From assembly GCA_034440615.1 (NCBI GenBank), contig JAOTOM010004675.1, positions 1 through 64,000 of the forward strand: DNA of 64,000 nucleotides, read 5' to 3'. Under the pieces are notes generated by a model. It was not told the DNA's origin. It saw only the letters and a program-made list of their open reading frames with translations, and ran no database searches. The first letter of the stretch is position 1. Every line of letters starts with the position of its first letter. This DNA comes from Ashinkailepas kermadecensis (taxonomy: Eukaryota > Arthropoda > Thecostraca > Neolepadidae). The position numbers and the translations under genes are program-made. This document shows, in pieces, positions 1-9,744 of this stretch.

Positions 1-13
1 TATATATTATGCT

Positions 14-241
14 GAAAATGAGTGACTGCATCATCTTCATCATGTCAGAAAGCATACCATTACAAAAAAAAATTCCAAATCACATTTTACCTTGATCTTG
101 ATATTTACCCCTAGGGTATATGACTTAAAAGTAATCATTTTCTGTGAAAATGAGTCACTGCATCATCTTCATCATGTCAGAAAGCATACAATTACAAAAA
201 TAAATCACAAAAATCACATTTTACCTTGATCTTGATATTTA
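14..241. repeat. Direct duplication, about 132-bp period
   Basis: The stretch at about 14-110 recurs at about 146-241 with few changes (shared core around cactgcatcatcttcatcatg, ending in ttgatcttgatatttac). A much more diverged third copy may lie at 648-740. No coding potential is seen. It may be a dimeric interspersed repeat or a local duplication. Confidence 0.75.
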
Positions 242-394
242 CTGTTTTTTATTTGGAAACCTTGAGGTAAAAAAATGTTTGGAAATTTTCAATTATAAAA
301 ATGCTTTCTTGCATGGAAGGTTAGGCTAGGTAATGTTAGGTTATGCTTCATCTCTTTTTCTTTATTTTGAACATTACATTGTATGCTATATTAC

Positions 395-612
395 CTAACT
401 CTGAGCCCCTTTTTGGGTGTTACCTTTGCCTTCCAAATGTTTGTTTATTGGGTGCTTCACAACATGCTTTATGCACATGCATGCTATTGGCACCACGCAC
501 ACTGTTTTGCTGGTGGGCCATTGGATTGGGAAATGTCCTGAGTAGTCAAAGTGTTGAACCTGGGACCTTTGGTACCCAGAGCTCAACACCTTAACCACTT
601 TGCCATCCCCAC
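395..612 (-). mobile_element. tRNA-derived SINE, minus strand
   Basis: Read on the minus strand from about 612 there is a tRNA-like head with an A-box-like stretch (GGCAAAGTGGTTAAGG) and, about 35 bases on, a B-box-like stretch (CAGGTTCAACACTT). A tRNA-unrelated body follows to about 395. Internal Pol III promoter boxes with a non-tRNA body are the hallmark of tRNA-derived SINEs. The head does not fold into an obvious intact tRNA, so it is not called as a tRNA gene. The small open frames here are chance. Confidence 0.6.
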
Positions 613-615
613 GCT

Positions 616-1096
616 TTGCCTCTCAAATGAAGAGCATGTATTTGCAGAGGAAATGAGTGGTCACATCATGTTCAGCAGATTCATAAGCATTGCATTAAGA
701 AAGAAATTCCAAGAAATCAGAAATCACCTTACACTTCAAATTTATTGTCTTTCCATACATTGTAAATGAGGACCAATTGTTCTCCAAATCATGCTTTTGG
801 GGGTACAGCATGGCTGAAATGTCTCTCCAGCATGCACTAATGAATACATGAAAATTATGGAGCTGACAAAGCATCACATCAAAACCCAGTCTAACAGCAC
901 ACTTGTCCTGTACAGATTTATTAGTTGGGCTTTCGGTCCTGGCATTAACCTCTCGTACCTACATTGACAAAAGTGGGTAGGTAATTTGCCTACCCCACAA
1001 CGTCGCACATATCCTTGATTTCACGAACCAACCGGCGACTTTTCGAATGAAACATGCCCCATGTAGTGCAATGCGCATGTTATGAAACGAAAGCGC
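616..1096. other. Non-coding flank of the Foldback element
   Basis: No gene or clear repeat is seen, apart from the possible diverged repeat copy at 648-740. This is the left flank into which the large transposon inserted. Confidence 0.5.
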
Positions 1097-1105
1097 AATA
1101 TATGG
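1097..1105. repeat. Left 9-bp target-site duplication
   Basis: AATATATGG lies immediately outside the left terminal inverted repeat and is repeated exactly at 15360-15368 outside the right one. A 9-bp duplication is the typical length for MULE-superfamily transposition. Confidence 0.9.
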
Positions 1106-3052
1106 ATGCAGCGGAAGTTGGCAGCACATTCAGCAGCACATTCGGCAGCAGATTCGGCAGCACATTCGCAGCATATTCAGCAGCACAATCACCAGGTTCC
1201 GAATGCTCCTCCAATCAACGATCAACCAAATGTCAGTCAAGGACCAGTCAGTCAAATGTTTTTGGTGCACAGTAGGGTTGGCTTCGGGCGAATAATTTTG
1301 TTGGAAAAAAATTCAAAATTACGTTTCTTAATAACACCCGTTGATTTTTAATTGTAAGAAAAACTTCTTCAGCCAGTTTCATTGCGTTGCAAAGGCCTAT
1401 CCACACAGTGATTTGAAGCGAATTCGTAGGGGCCTCCCAGTAGGGAACATAATAATAAAATTACATATCATTTTTCCTATGGGAAAAATTTCACAACGGA
1501 ATTCGAAACCGTATTTGGGTCAACGAGTGCTTTTGATTGATATATGGCATGGTTGGTTTTCTCCAAAGAAGTGTGTTGGGAAAAAGATTCCAATTTAAAT
1601 TTCTCAAAAACTCAAAATTTATCTTTGCTTTTCAATTGTAAGAAAGATGTCTTCAACCAATTTCATTGGATGGCTAGGGCCTATTCACACAGTGATTTGA
1701 AGCGAAATCTTACGGGCCTTCCCATAGACAACACAATTTTAAAATGATATAAAAAAAATTTCCTATGGGAAGCATTTTACAACGGGATTCACAAGCCGAT
1801 TTGGGTCAACAAATGCTCTTGATTGATATACGGCATGGTTGGTTTTCTCCAAAGAAGTGTGTTGGGAAAAAAATCAAAATTACATTTCTCAAAAACGCCC
1901 CTTGTTTTTCAATTGCAAGAAAAACGTCTCCAGCCAATTTCATTGGGCGGCTAAAGGCTATCCACACAGTGATTTCAAGTGAAATCGTAGGGGCCTCCCC
2001 ATAGACAACACAATTTTAAAATGACATACAAAAATCCCTATGGGAAAAATTTCTCAACGGGATTCACAAACCTATTTGTGTCAACGAGTGCTCTTGATTG
2101 ATATACGGCATGGTTGGTTTTCTCCAAAGAAGTGTGTTGGGAAGAAAAATCCAAATTACATTTCTCAAAAACGCCCCTTGTTTTTCAATTGTAAGAAAAA
2201 CGTCTTCAGCCAATTTCATTGGGCGGCTAAAGGCTGTCCACACAGTTATTTAAAGTGAAATCGTAGGGGCCTCCCCATAGCCATAGACAACACAATTTCA
2301 AAATAACAGACCATTTTTCCTATGGGGAAAATCACAACGGACTTCAAAATCGTATTTGGGTCAGCGAGTGTTTTTGATTGATATATGACATTGTTGATTT
2401 TATCCAAAGAAGTGTCTTGGCAAAAAGTTTCCAAATTAAATTTATCAAACACGCCCCTTGTTTTTCAATTGTAAGAAGAACATCTTCAGCCAATTTCTTT
2501 GGATGGCTATGGCCTATCCACACAGTGATTTGAAGCGAAATCGTAGGGGCCTCCCAATAGGGAACAGAATGTGAAATTGACATATCATTTTTCCTATGGG
2601 AAAATGTTATAACGGAATTCGCAACCGTATTTGGGTCAACGAGTGCTTTTGATTGATATATGACATGGCTGGTTTTATCCAAAGAAGTGTGTGGGGAAAG
2701 CAAATCAAAATTACATCTATCAAAAACGCCCCTTGTTTTTCAATTGCAGAAAACGTCTCCAGCCAATTTATTTGGCGGCTAAAGGCTATCCACACCGTGT
2801 TTCGTGAATCGTGGGGCCCCTAGACACAATGCCCTTGTTTTTCAATTGTAAGAGGAACGTCTCGAGCCAATTTGATTGGATGGCTAAGGCCTATCCACAC
2901 CGGGATGTAAAGAGAAATTGTAGAGGCCTCCTCAAAGAGAACAAAATTTTAAATAACATAATTTTTACCATGGGAAAAGTTTCACAACGGACTTCACAAA
3001 CGTATTTGGGACAACGAGCAGCTACAAACTTGCAGCGGAAGTTGGCAGCATT
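1106..3052 (+). repeat. Left terminal inverted repeat with about 275-bp tandem units
   Basis: After about 165 bases of unique terminal sequence (CAGCACATTC-like short repeats, then a spacer), six full units and one partial unit of about 275 bp follow. A recurring phrase, tatccacacagtgatttgaa, falls near 1400, 1684, 1960, 2234, 2515, 2788 and 2890. Near 3032 the terminal motif GCAGCGGAAGTTGGCAGCA appears again in the same orientation and closes the array. The short open frames in these units recur with the repeat and are not genes. Confidence 0.85.
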
Positions 3053-3099
3053 TTGCAACCGTTCCGAAAAAGCAACAAGTCTGCCATTGCCTCTTTCTT

Positions 3100-3240
3100 C
3101 CAAGTCAACTCCGCCTATCGCTCCAGGCAGACATGGCAGGATAGGTCGCTCGACCTGCCCGAGATCCGAACCAGGGCGGCTCGGCGACGTTTTGCATACA
3201 GTGCGCCTGCCATGTAGGCGAAGATGGGGGGGGCGGGTAT
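3100..3240 (+). pseudogene. LINE reverse transcriptase C-terminal relic
   Basis: One plus frame reads like the far C-terminal end of Jockey/CR1-type LINE polyproteins: a basic stretch, then RFAYSAPAM followed by a stop where the family usually has Trp (the common F-x-x-x-A/G-P-x-x-W-N-x-L-P ending). The fragment is very short and the call rests on this motif alone. If right, it is a nested insertion within the left interior of the large transposon. Confidence 0.35.
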
Positions 3241-3639
3241 CCGACACCATGCAACGAATGGCTCTACTGCAGCTTCAGTATGGTCGAACCAGTAATTGTA
3301 CGGTGCTTACCGAACTATAAATGGACAAGCTATCCATGTTGAAACAGTAAATTGTAATGGAATTCCTCTGGCAACCCGTAAAGGACAACTTTAAAACAGA
3401 CAATTATTTCGTAGTGGAGTGTTTTACTCCGAATGCGAATGTGTGGTTGTTCTGGATTACGAACACTAGGTATGTTGTTCCCCGAACACTTTAATATGCG
3501 CCGTGTCCGCGGCGACGGGGTGCCGACCCAAGCACCACGTGTGACGGTGCTCGTCAGGCACCGTGAGGGACAGGGTTCCCTTGTGTGGATCCCCGGCTCT
3601 GGGACAGAGAGTACAGCCATACACGTTGATGAGGCTGGA

Positions 3640-4010
3640 CAAACGTCAACCTGCAGCCCACTTGTGCCCGTTCAAACCCAAGTGCTGTTTCAGGACATCC
3701 GGTCCGGTCAGTCGTCCTGGTCCACCACCGGGCATATGCCCCGGAGTGGCGAACATCAGCCGACAATGCTGACTCCAAGGCCGCATCCACGCAGCAAAAC
3801 GTGCAAGAACGATACGACCGAGCCACCAGGCCCCTGCCGACTGTCGGCATCGGGGTGCACGTATGCATTCAGGACCGGACCACCGTCTATAGGACAGAGC
3901 AAGCGTGGTTGTTGATGTCGGCGCGCGCCGTGACTATTTAGTTAAGCTTCCGAGTGGCCGCGTGCTGTGGCGAAATCGACGGTTCATCCGGCCTGTGCGC
4001 CCCATGACCC
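3640..4010 (+). pseudogene. Ty3/Gypsy integrase C-terminal relic
   Basis: From 3681 one frame (SGHPVRSVV, then HHRAYAPEW, later ERYDRATRPLP and IQDRTT) matches the C-terminal region of Ty3/Gypsy-type integrases. It shifts near 3900 into another frame reading VVDVGARRDYLVKLPSGR and WRNRRFIRPV, the end of the same domain. Integrase inserts retroelement cDNA into chromosomes; only its tail survives here. No protease, reverse transcriptase or paired LTRs were seen nearby. The relic is truncated and frameshifted. Confidence 0.65.
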
Positions 4011-4157
4011 CGTTCACGGGTGCAGGCGCGAACAGTTCATCATTTTGTCAGGAAGCCAGTAGAGACCAGGGTATTTCGGCCCCGACCACTGCCTGTCGTA
4101 AAACTGTTAGGTTTATTGAGCACGTGGCCATCCCCGATGTTCCCCGCCGCAACCAGC

Positions 4158-4322
4158 GAGGGGAGGGGGGGTGTGGGGGAAGAACGCCCCTCCCACAAAA
4201 AAAAGGGGGGGGGGGGGGGCCCCCCCCTCCCCCCCCCCCCCCCCCCCCCCCAACGGGGGGGAAAAGGGGGAAGATAAAAAAAAAAAAACGGCGGAAAAAA
4301 AAAAAAAAAAAAAAAAAAAAAA
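4158..4322. other. Homopolymer block, probable sequence artefact
   Basis: Consecutive long runs of G, C, G and A occupy this stretch. The phrase GCCGCAACCAGCGA occurs on both sides (about 4146 and 4323), as if a low-quality read end had been spliced into the consensus. The proline- and lysine-rich frames here should not be treated as protein. Confidence 0.6.
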
Positions 4323-4649
4323 GCCGCAACCAGCGATGACGACGACCGCCTGACCGACTGACCGTTATCCCACGATTGGTCCGGTATTGAAGGGTCAATG
4401 TCACCCCCGCCTCCACAGTATCGGTACCGCACGATAACGACACTGCTAAGCCGAGAAACCATGGGGAAGGGGGAAGGGGAGAAGGGAAATGTGTGTCTGT
4501 GTGGAGACGTGTGCGATGGCCCGACAGATGGGGCACATCTGTTGGGGGACCCGTGTCGGCCGGCTGCCGCGCCGGCCGCCTCGGCAGTCTTCATACGCCC
4601 GTCAGTGAGTATAAACCGAGACGGAGCGTCCTGTGCCAGTGACGATATA

Positions 4650-5720
4650 ACAGGTCCTACCAAGGTGTTCTTTTTTGGACCCGTTGCGTTTTTCTTCGTA
4701 TACGGATTTGTTTTAGGGCTCCAGCCAATTTTTATTAAGGGTCCGGTACATTTTTGAGACCCGGCTTTTTATTTTGTTGCTTTTCGTGCACCGACGATAT
4801 TTTTGAGGTACCGGCGCGTTTTCGAAGATCACGACATGTTTATTTAGTCTCCAGTCTTTTTGTTCCTTTTTAGGACCATGTCGCTTTTTGAGTGCCCAGC
4901 CTGTTTTTTTTTCAGGCTTAGATTTGGTTTCATGTCACCGGTGTGCTTTTAGGGACTGCGTTTTTTTTTAAAGCTCCCGGTGTGTGTATTTAGTGCCGCA
5001 ACGCATGTTTTAGGGCCTTGTCGCTATTTGCGAAACTCGGTACACTTTGGAGGGACCGATGCATTTTCGGCCTCCCGTTGTGCTCTTAGGGTCCCGTTGT
5101 ATTTAATTGAGGCTCCTGACGCACATTTGTGGGACCCCAGCACTATTTTAGAGGCTCTTGTGTAATTTCACGGGGTCCCGGCGCGACCTTTTGGGCCCAT
5201 GCGCGTGGTTTCGGCGGGATACGAAGCCAGTTTTCTGGGTTCGACGCAACCTTTGGTGACTTCTGCACTTTGTAAGTCCGAGTTCCGGCGTGATTTTTTT
5301 CGGGCCCCCGGCACCATATTCTTGTGTCCAGCTGCGATTTTTCGACCTCCGGTACGTTTTTTTCGGGGCCGTGCGCGATTCTTGAAAGCATCTGGTGGTA
5401 TATTTATAGCTCCGGAGCGATTTTCCTCACACGAACATTTATTTTTCGGAATTTCCCCTTATTTTGGAGGGCTCTGCCCTGATTTTCCTCGGGTCTCGAT
5501 GCTATTTTTGGTGTTACGCTGGGCTTATTTGAGGCCTTCGACGCCACTTTTTTGGAACCCTGAATGGAATCTTTGATGCCCTGACCGATTTTTTTCCGAG
5601 CTGTCGACGGGAATTTTTGGTCCCGAGCGTGTTACTTGGGAGCCCGGCGCAAGTTCGCGGGGCGCGTTGTACTTCGCTAGGCTCCAGCGCGATTTTGTCT
5701 GGCCCTGGCGCAAATTTTGG
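4650..5720. repeat. Degenerate minisatellite, about 26-32-bp unit
   Basis: A pattern of T-rich tract, GGG, a C-rich phrase and GCGCGATTTT repeats dozens of times with heavy divergence and variable spacing. No two neighbouring units are identical, so the array is old. The open frames across it on both strands reflect the repeat. Confidence 0.6.
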
Positions 5721-5850
5721 GGGCCGGGGGAAATTTTTGGGGGGGGGGGGTTTTCCCCCGCTTTCACCCCCCTCCCCAAATATTTGGGGGGGGAAAAAAA
5801 ATTAAGGGGGCCCAAAAAAAATTTTAGGGGGGGGGGGGGGTTTTTGGCAG
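5700..5850. other. Second homopolymer block, probable artefact
   Basis: Runs of G, T, C and A of five to fourteen bases follow one another, as in the block at 4158-4322 but unlike the surrounding minisatellite. A collapsed or poorly polished consensus is the simplest explanation. Confidence 0.5.
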
Positions 5851-6043
5851 CCCACGCCTTCAGGATGCGGGGGGCATTTTCCTCTTTGGTACGCCACTGC
5901 TGATGCTCAACGAGTTTGTCTTCAGCCGGCGGCACCCTTCAGTGTAGAAAAGCCCTTCGGAGAACTTTCTTTCAGGACCTGTTCTGAATTTTTCCGTGCT
6001 CGGGTCGATTCGATGGAGTCCCTTTGTGATTGTTTGTGGTCGA

Positions 6044-6045
<2 letters not shown>

Positions 6046-6112
<67 letters not shown>
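6046..6112. repeat. (TA)n microsatellite
   Basis: A pure alternating TA tract of about 67 bases. It abuts the 3' end of the minus-strand SINE at 6114-6326 and so may be that element's tail. Confidence 0.95.
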
Positions 6113-6113
<1 letters not shown>

Positions 6114-6115
<2 letters not shown>

Positions 6116-6326
6116 AGGTACGCACGCGATATTTGTAGGCCCAAATAAATTTGTGAAACAGAGTGAACAGAGTGCCTCTCCCGATCGCAAATTTATTGAT
6201 CCCCCCTTGACCTCTCACGCCCGTTGGTCACGGGTGGGCCCTGTAATCCCATCGGTTGTGGAATTTGAACCCACCATCTTACGATCACGAATCCAACTCC
6301 CTACCGACTGATCTGCCGCGACCCCC
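6114..6326 (-). mobile_element. tRNA-derived SINE with (TA)n tail, minus strand
   Basis: Read on the minus strand from 6326: GGGGGTCGCGGCAGATCAGT, then TCGGTAGGG (A-box-like), then GGTGGGTTCAAATTCCAC (B-box). A body of about 140 bases follows and ends directly in the (TA)n tract. Internal Pol III boxes plus a body and simple-repeat tail identify a SINE. It is nested inside the large transposon. Confidence 0.65.
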
Positions 6327-7006
6327 ATATAGTACGTGTGGTTAAGTATGCAATAAACATGGTACATGGCCCATGATGACAACTTGGCGTAATTCTTTAA
6401 CAAATCGTGCTATTTTCAGCTTCTGTACTGGTGGAAAACAAGATGAGATCCATTGCCTTAGAACAAGATCCATTGCCTTAGAATTTGCAATGGACTTCAA
6501 AAGTGAAGGGGTAATTTTGTTCAGAAAGTTCTCGTACTCGGTGATAACAAATACAAATAAGTTCAAATAACGCCGGAAAGAGTGAAATACATGGATGGTT
6601 TTCAATCGTCCTACCTCTTCTTCTTGTGGAATCTGCGATTACCGCGAGCAAAAACAAACCCTGTGAAACGTAGACTCGTCTTCCATGGAGTAAAAGTGCA
6701 TAATAGATGCCAACACACGTGAAAAACTCTAGTCAAGTTATGTTCAAGAATACGGTAAAGATCTGGATACATGGGATGGTTAAATAAATGTAACATAGGG
6801 TGTGAGTGATTGAGATACGCAGGAGCGGTGCATTCTCGACTTGCAATGTTTTGTTTTTGTATTGGCGACTTCTGTATTGACGAGTGTACAAGAGTGAACG
6901 TGATTTCCAACCAATATCGCTGTCTGATGTCTGCGGCATGGTTTCTGAAAAGCCATGTGTAAAAAGTGTATTGTAGATAGAGAATATAACTGCAATAAAC
7001 TGATGA
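6327..7006. other. Unassigned interior of the transposon
   Basis: Two moderate open frames run on the minus strand (6342-6605 and 6611-6910). Their translations have ordinary composition, but I recognise no family. A 21-base phrase is duplicated at about 6445-6480. A promoter for the plus-strand transposase would be expected hereabouts but is not identifiable by eye. Confidence 0.3.
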
Positions 7007-7552
7007 GTGTTACATCCACAGGAAGTCGCAGCGATTCAGGCTGCCTATAAGTATGCCAAGCCGCAACAACTGAAATTTTCGCAGCGGGTCCTGGCAACCA
7101 CCAAGAAGGTAAATAACCAACGGCAGCGGCGGAGAAGGGGAAAATTAGCTCTCCACTACCGCCATCGTTTCGTCCAATGCACCGCGTTTCGTCTTGAGAT
7201 TGAAAGTGTGTTGTATGGAGGTAACAAATCGGACCGCGTTGTTGATCCTGAGGCGGCTCACCATCCTGCTAACCCTGAGACTGTTTACCGTCCTGCTGAT
7301 CCGGAAACAGCCCACCGTGCTGCTGATCTCGAGATGGCTGACCACACTTCTGATCCTGATCCAGCCTACCGCTCGGCTGATCCGAAGGTAGCTCACCGCG
7401 CTGCTGATCTCCAGGCGGTCGACTCCTCTTCCGATCCTGATCCAGTCTACTGGTCTGCTGATCCGGAAGTAGCCCACCACGCTACTATCGCGAAGCAGCC
7501 CGCGGTACCGCCGATCCTTACCAATACTACCATTCGCCTGATCCGGAAGTAG
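7007..7552 (+). CDS. N-terminal part of the transposon protein, with ADPE-type repeats
   Basis: The frame begins with GTG at 7007; no good ATG context is visible, so the true start or an upstream exon is unknown. About 80 residues of basic, ordinary-looking sequence are followed by many copies of a 12-13-residue phrase of the form A-D-P-E-x-A-H-R-A-A-D-L. The same phrase continues downstream in frame 1 from about 7540 to 7880, directly into the Cys-rich part of the transposase. This implies one original reading frame broken by a frameshift near 7490-7540. I infer it is the N-terminal low-complexity region of the transposase, but a separate small ORF is possible. The sequence AAGGTAAAT near 7108 resembles a splice donor, so introns cannot be excluded. 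Confidence 0.45.
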   Translation: MLHPQEVAAIQAAYKYAKPQQLKFSQRVLATTKKVNNQRQRRRRGKLALHYRHRFVQCTAFRLEIESVLYGGNKSDRVVDPEAAHHPANPETVYRPADPETAHRAADLEMADHTSDPDPAYRSADPKVAHRAADLQAVDSSSDPDPVYWSADPEVAHHATIAKQPAVPPILTNTTIRLIRK

Positions 7553-7880
7553 CCCACCGCTCTGCTGATCTCTGTACGGCCGACGGCACTGCTGATCCTG
7601 ATTCAGCTGATCCTGACCCGGAGGTAGTTCACTGCGCTGCTGATTTCGGTGCGGCCTACGGCACTGCTGATCCTGATTCAGCTGATCCTGACCCGGAGGT
7701 ACTTCACTGCGCTGCTGATTTCGGTGCGGCCGACGGCACTGCTGCTCCTGATCAAGCCCACTGCTCTGTCTATCGGGAGGCATCCTACCGCGCTGCCGAT
7801 CTTGAGGCGGCCGACAGCGCCGCTGATCCAGCATGCTGCTCTACTGATCCGGAGGTAGCCGATGGCACTGCTGAACCTAA
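7240..7880 (+). repeat. Codon-phase minisatellite encoding Asp-Pro-Glu/Ala repeats
   Basis: Diverged 30-39-bp units (phrases such as GCTGATCCGGAAGTAGCCCA) run through this stretch, with a 75-bp near-exact duplication at 7591/7666. Unit lengths are mostly multiples of three, so the A-D-P-E coding phrase persists, apart from one frameshift. Confidence 0.6.
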
Positions 7881-7914
7881 ATCAGCCTATAGCTGTGATT
7901 TTACAACCACTTCA

Positions 7915-8334
7915 TTGAGGAGTATTAAGGTGAGCAGCCGCAACTGCCATCAGATGAACAGCAATGAACAAAAAAACAACCTATCTAAGAACTGGACAAA
8001 TCTTCTGTACAAAACCTATGCAGGATCATGCGATAAGCCATGTCCCCTGGTCTTCAAGTTTGGTCGCTGCAAGAAAAGGAATTCACGCAAGTTCAGAGGG
8101 TGCTTGTTCTTCGCACGCGCCACTTGCAAGTTTCCCACCTGCAAGAAAACCTTTAACTTTCGGTCGACGAAAATGGACCTCACTGGTGGCATCACTATCA
8201 GGCTGCATGAGACAGGGGCGTCGTGCCACCCAAACAGCAGCTTTGCCCGGCAACTGATAGGCCATGAGCGCGTGGCTGCCGCGGTTAGGGTCTCCGCGTC
8301 TGGTCCATACAGGGTGCGGACCGAGATGCTGTAG
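7915..8334 (+). CDS. Transposase N-terminal zinc-binding-like region
   Basis: This 139-residue stretch is in the same frame as the catalytic part and is separated from it only by a TAG at 8332-8334. The frame is in fact open upstream to about 7554; TTG at 7915 is merely the first possible start codon, so no true start is claimed. It holds a Cys/His cluster: Cys39, Cys43, Cys52, Cys63, Cys71 and Cys76, then His98, Cys104 and His105. This layout resembles the WRKY-GCM1/FLYWCH-type zinc-binding domains that precede MULE catalytic cores and bind the transposon ends. The domain type is inferred by position and Cys/His spacing, not proven. Confidence 0.55.
   Translation: MRSIKVSSRNCHQMNSNEQKNNLSKNWTNLLYKTYAGSCDKPCPLVFKFGRCKKRNSRKFRGCLFFARATCKFPTCKKTFNFRSTKMDLTGGITIRLHETGASCHPNSSFARQLIGHERVAAAVRVSASGPYRVRTEML
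8332..8334 (+). other. In-frame TAG interrupting the transposase
   Basis: A single TAG lies between two stretches that are otherwise in the same frame and coding-like. One substitution (for example from CAG or TAC) would create it. Either this copy is inactivated or the stop is bypassed by readthrough or splicing. Confidence 0.65.
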
Positions 8335-9690
8335 AACGCTCGTGAGGAGGAGTTAGCGCACGGCAACGTGACATCCGTCCCAAGCGGCGACAAGTTGCGT
8401 AAGACAGCGCCAGAAGAGCGAGCGAGGGCACGGTATTCACCCCGTGTCATCGAAGACCTGAACATTATGAAAAGGGTTTCCGCCAGCCTCGACATAATCA
8501 GCGCGTCGGCTCGGAAAGGTGACATTCACTTTCTCTCAGATTCTCCCCTGGTCATCCATCTCTACAGCGAGTTTCAATTGAAAAAATATCATCGAAACCC
8601 AACTATGCTGCATCTGGACGCGACTGGGTCGGTTACGAAGCAGGTGGGCAGCACAAGACCGTATTTTTACTCCCTGTTGGCGGAAGGAAATGATGGGTCC
8701 TACTCAATTGGTCACATGCTTGCGGAAACACACAACGTGCCTGCAAGATGCTTTTTCCTCCAGCAACTGTCACACGACTACCGTATGGTCACCAAGACAC
8801 GTAAGCTGCAGCCGCCGCGCGTCGTAACCGATTATTCCTGGGCCTTACTGCACGCCACGAGCATTGCCTTTGCTGGCACGTCGCTGCCGACCTACATCGA
8901 TCATGCGTGGAAAGCAGCCACGGGAGGGGAGCCACTTGACGTCCTGATATCCCTCTGTGTTTGCCACATGTCACACGATGTGGCACGTGCGGCCGTCACA
9001 CATATGGGGAAAAGAAAGGTCAAGGAGCGGAAGATGGTGATGTGGTTGTTCGGACGAATGCAGCTGGCGACGTCAGTGCAAGAACTTGACAAGTGGTTTT
9101 CTGACGTTTGTCGCCTCCTTCTATCCCGAGCTCCGCCTGAACTACACCTGGGAGCGGAAGACGCCGAAGAACAGGAATTCGTGGGGGAAATGGCCGACCG
9201 TGATCACCATGAACAGTGGCGGTCATACCGCGAAAGCACTCTCCCTGGCTGCCACTTTGACGCCCTGAGAAAGCGTACGGAGATGGACGTGGAGAGAGCT
9301 GATGCACAAGCTGGTATCGAGGCGACCGATAATACTTGTTTCTGCCCTGCGCTGGCTGACCACCTATGCTCTTCCATCATGCCCCTAGCGCCTCTTTGGA
9401 CCTGTTTGCTGTCGAGCGCGCCTGCAAGCAACGCCTGCGTGGAAAGTTGGTTTAATGTACTAAAAAACCACATCCTGTTAGGCCGGACTAAGCTCATATC
9501 TGGTGCATTCATAGAACTCCTCCTTTTCGATATGGCAGCGCGTCGCAAAGACGCCCTCATACCAGCACCAGCACCAGCTTCAAAACGGGGTCCGAAGCGG
9601 AAAGCTGGAGACCAAAAAGAAACAGAAGGAACTGGAGGAAGCGACGAACGAAGAGGACATTTTCTTACCGAAAAGCTCCAATACCGGTGA
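8335..9690 (+). CDS. MULE/Phantom-like DDE transposase, catalytic part
   Basis: The protein would cut and rejoin the element's ends in the nucleus. Counting from the GTG at 8368 (440 residues), candidate catalytic acids are Asp84 (LHLDATG), Asp155 (VVTDYSWALLHA) and Glu359 (NACVESWFNVLKNH). A Cys/His phrase (CVCHMSH, about 197-203) lies between the second Asp and the Glu, as in MULE cores. The residues before 8368 (NAREEELAHGN) read smoothly on from the stop, so the frame was once continuous with 7915-8334. The tail is Lys/Glu-rich. A one-base shift near 9600 opens another frame that is even more Lys/Glu-rich and may be the original C-terminus. The TSD length and inverted repeats support the MULE call independently; Phantom versus another MULE lineage is open. 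Confidence 0.68.
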   Translation, partial: NAREEELAHGNVTSVPSGDKLRKTAPEERARARYSPRVIEDLNIMKRVSASLDIISASARKGDIHFLSDSPLVIHLYSEFQLKKYHRNPTMLHLDATGSVTKQVGSTRPYFYSLLAEGNDGSYSIGHMLAETHNVPARCFFLQQLSHDYRMVTKTRKLQPPRVVTDYSWALLHATSIAFAGTSLPTYIDHAWKAATGGEPLDVLISLCVCHMSHDVARAAVTHMGKRKVKERKMVMWLFGRMQLATSVQELDKWFSDVCRLLLSRAPPELHLGAEDAEEQEFVGEMADRDHHEQWRSYRESTLPGCHFDALRKRTEMDVERADAQAGIEATDNTCFCPALADHLCSSIMPLAPLWTCLLSSAPASNACVESWFNVLKNHILLGRTKLISGAFIELLLFDMAARRKDALIPAPAPASKRGPKRKAGDQKETEGTGGSDERRGHFLTEKLQYR

Positions 9691-9744
9691 AACCAGACAA
9701 CACGTCTGCATCCGTGAAATCACAGGGCAAGGACATCGCTCAAC

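Noticed and set aside
1082..2258. Series of short plus-strand ORFs with the phrase GWFSPKKCVGKK
   Set aside because: They recur with the 275-bp subterminal repeat of the transposon arm, carry stops at each unit and appear in reverse in the right arm.
4040..4663. 207-residue minus frame with Gly, Pro and Phe runs
   Set aside because: It depends on the homopolymer block at 4158-4322, which is probably an artefact.
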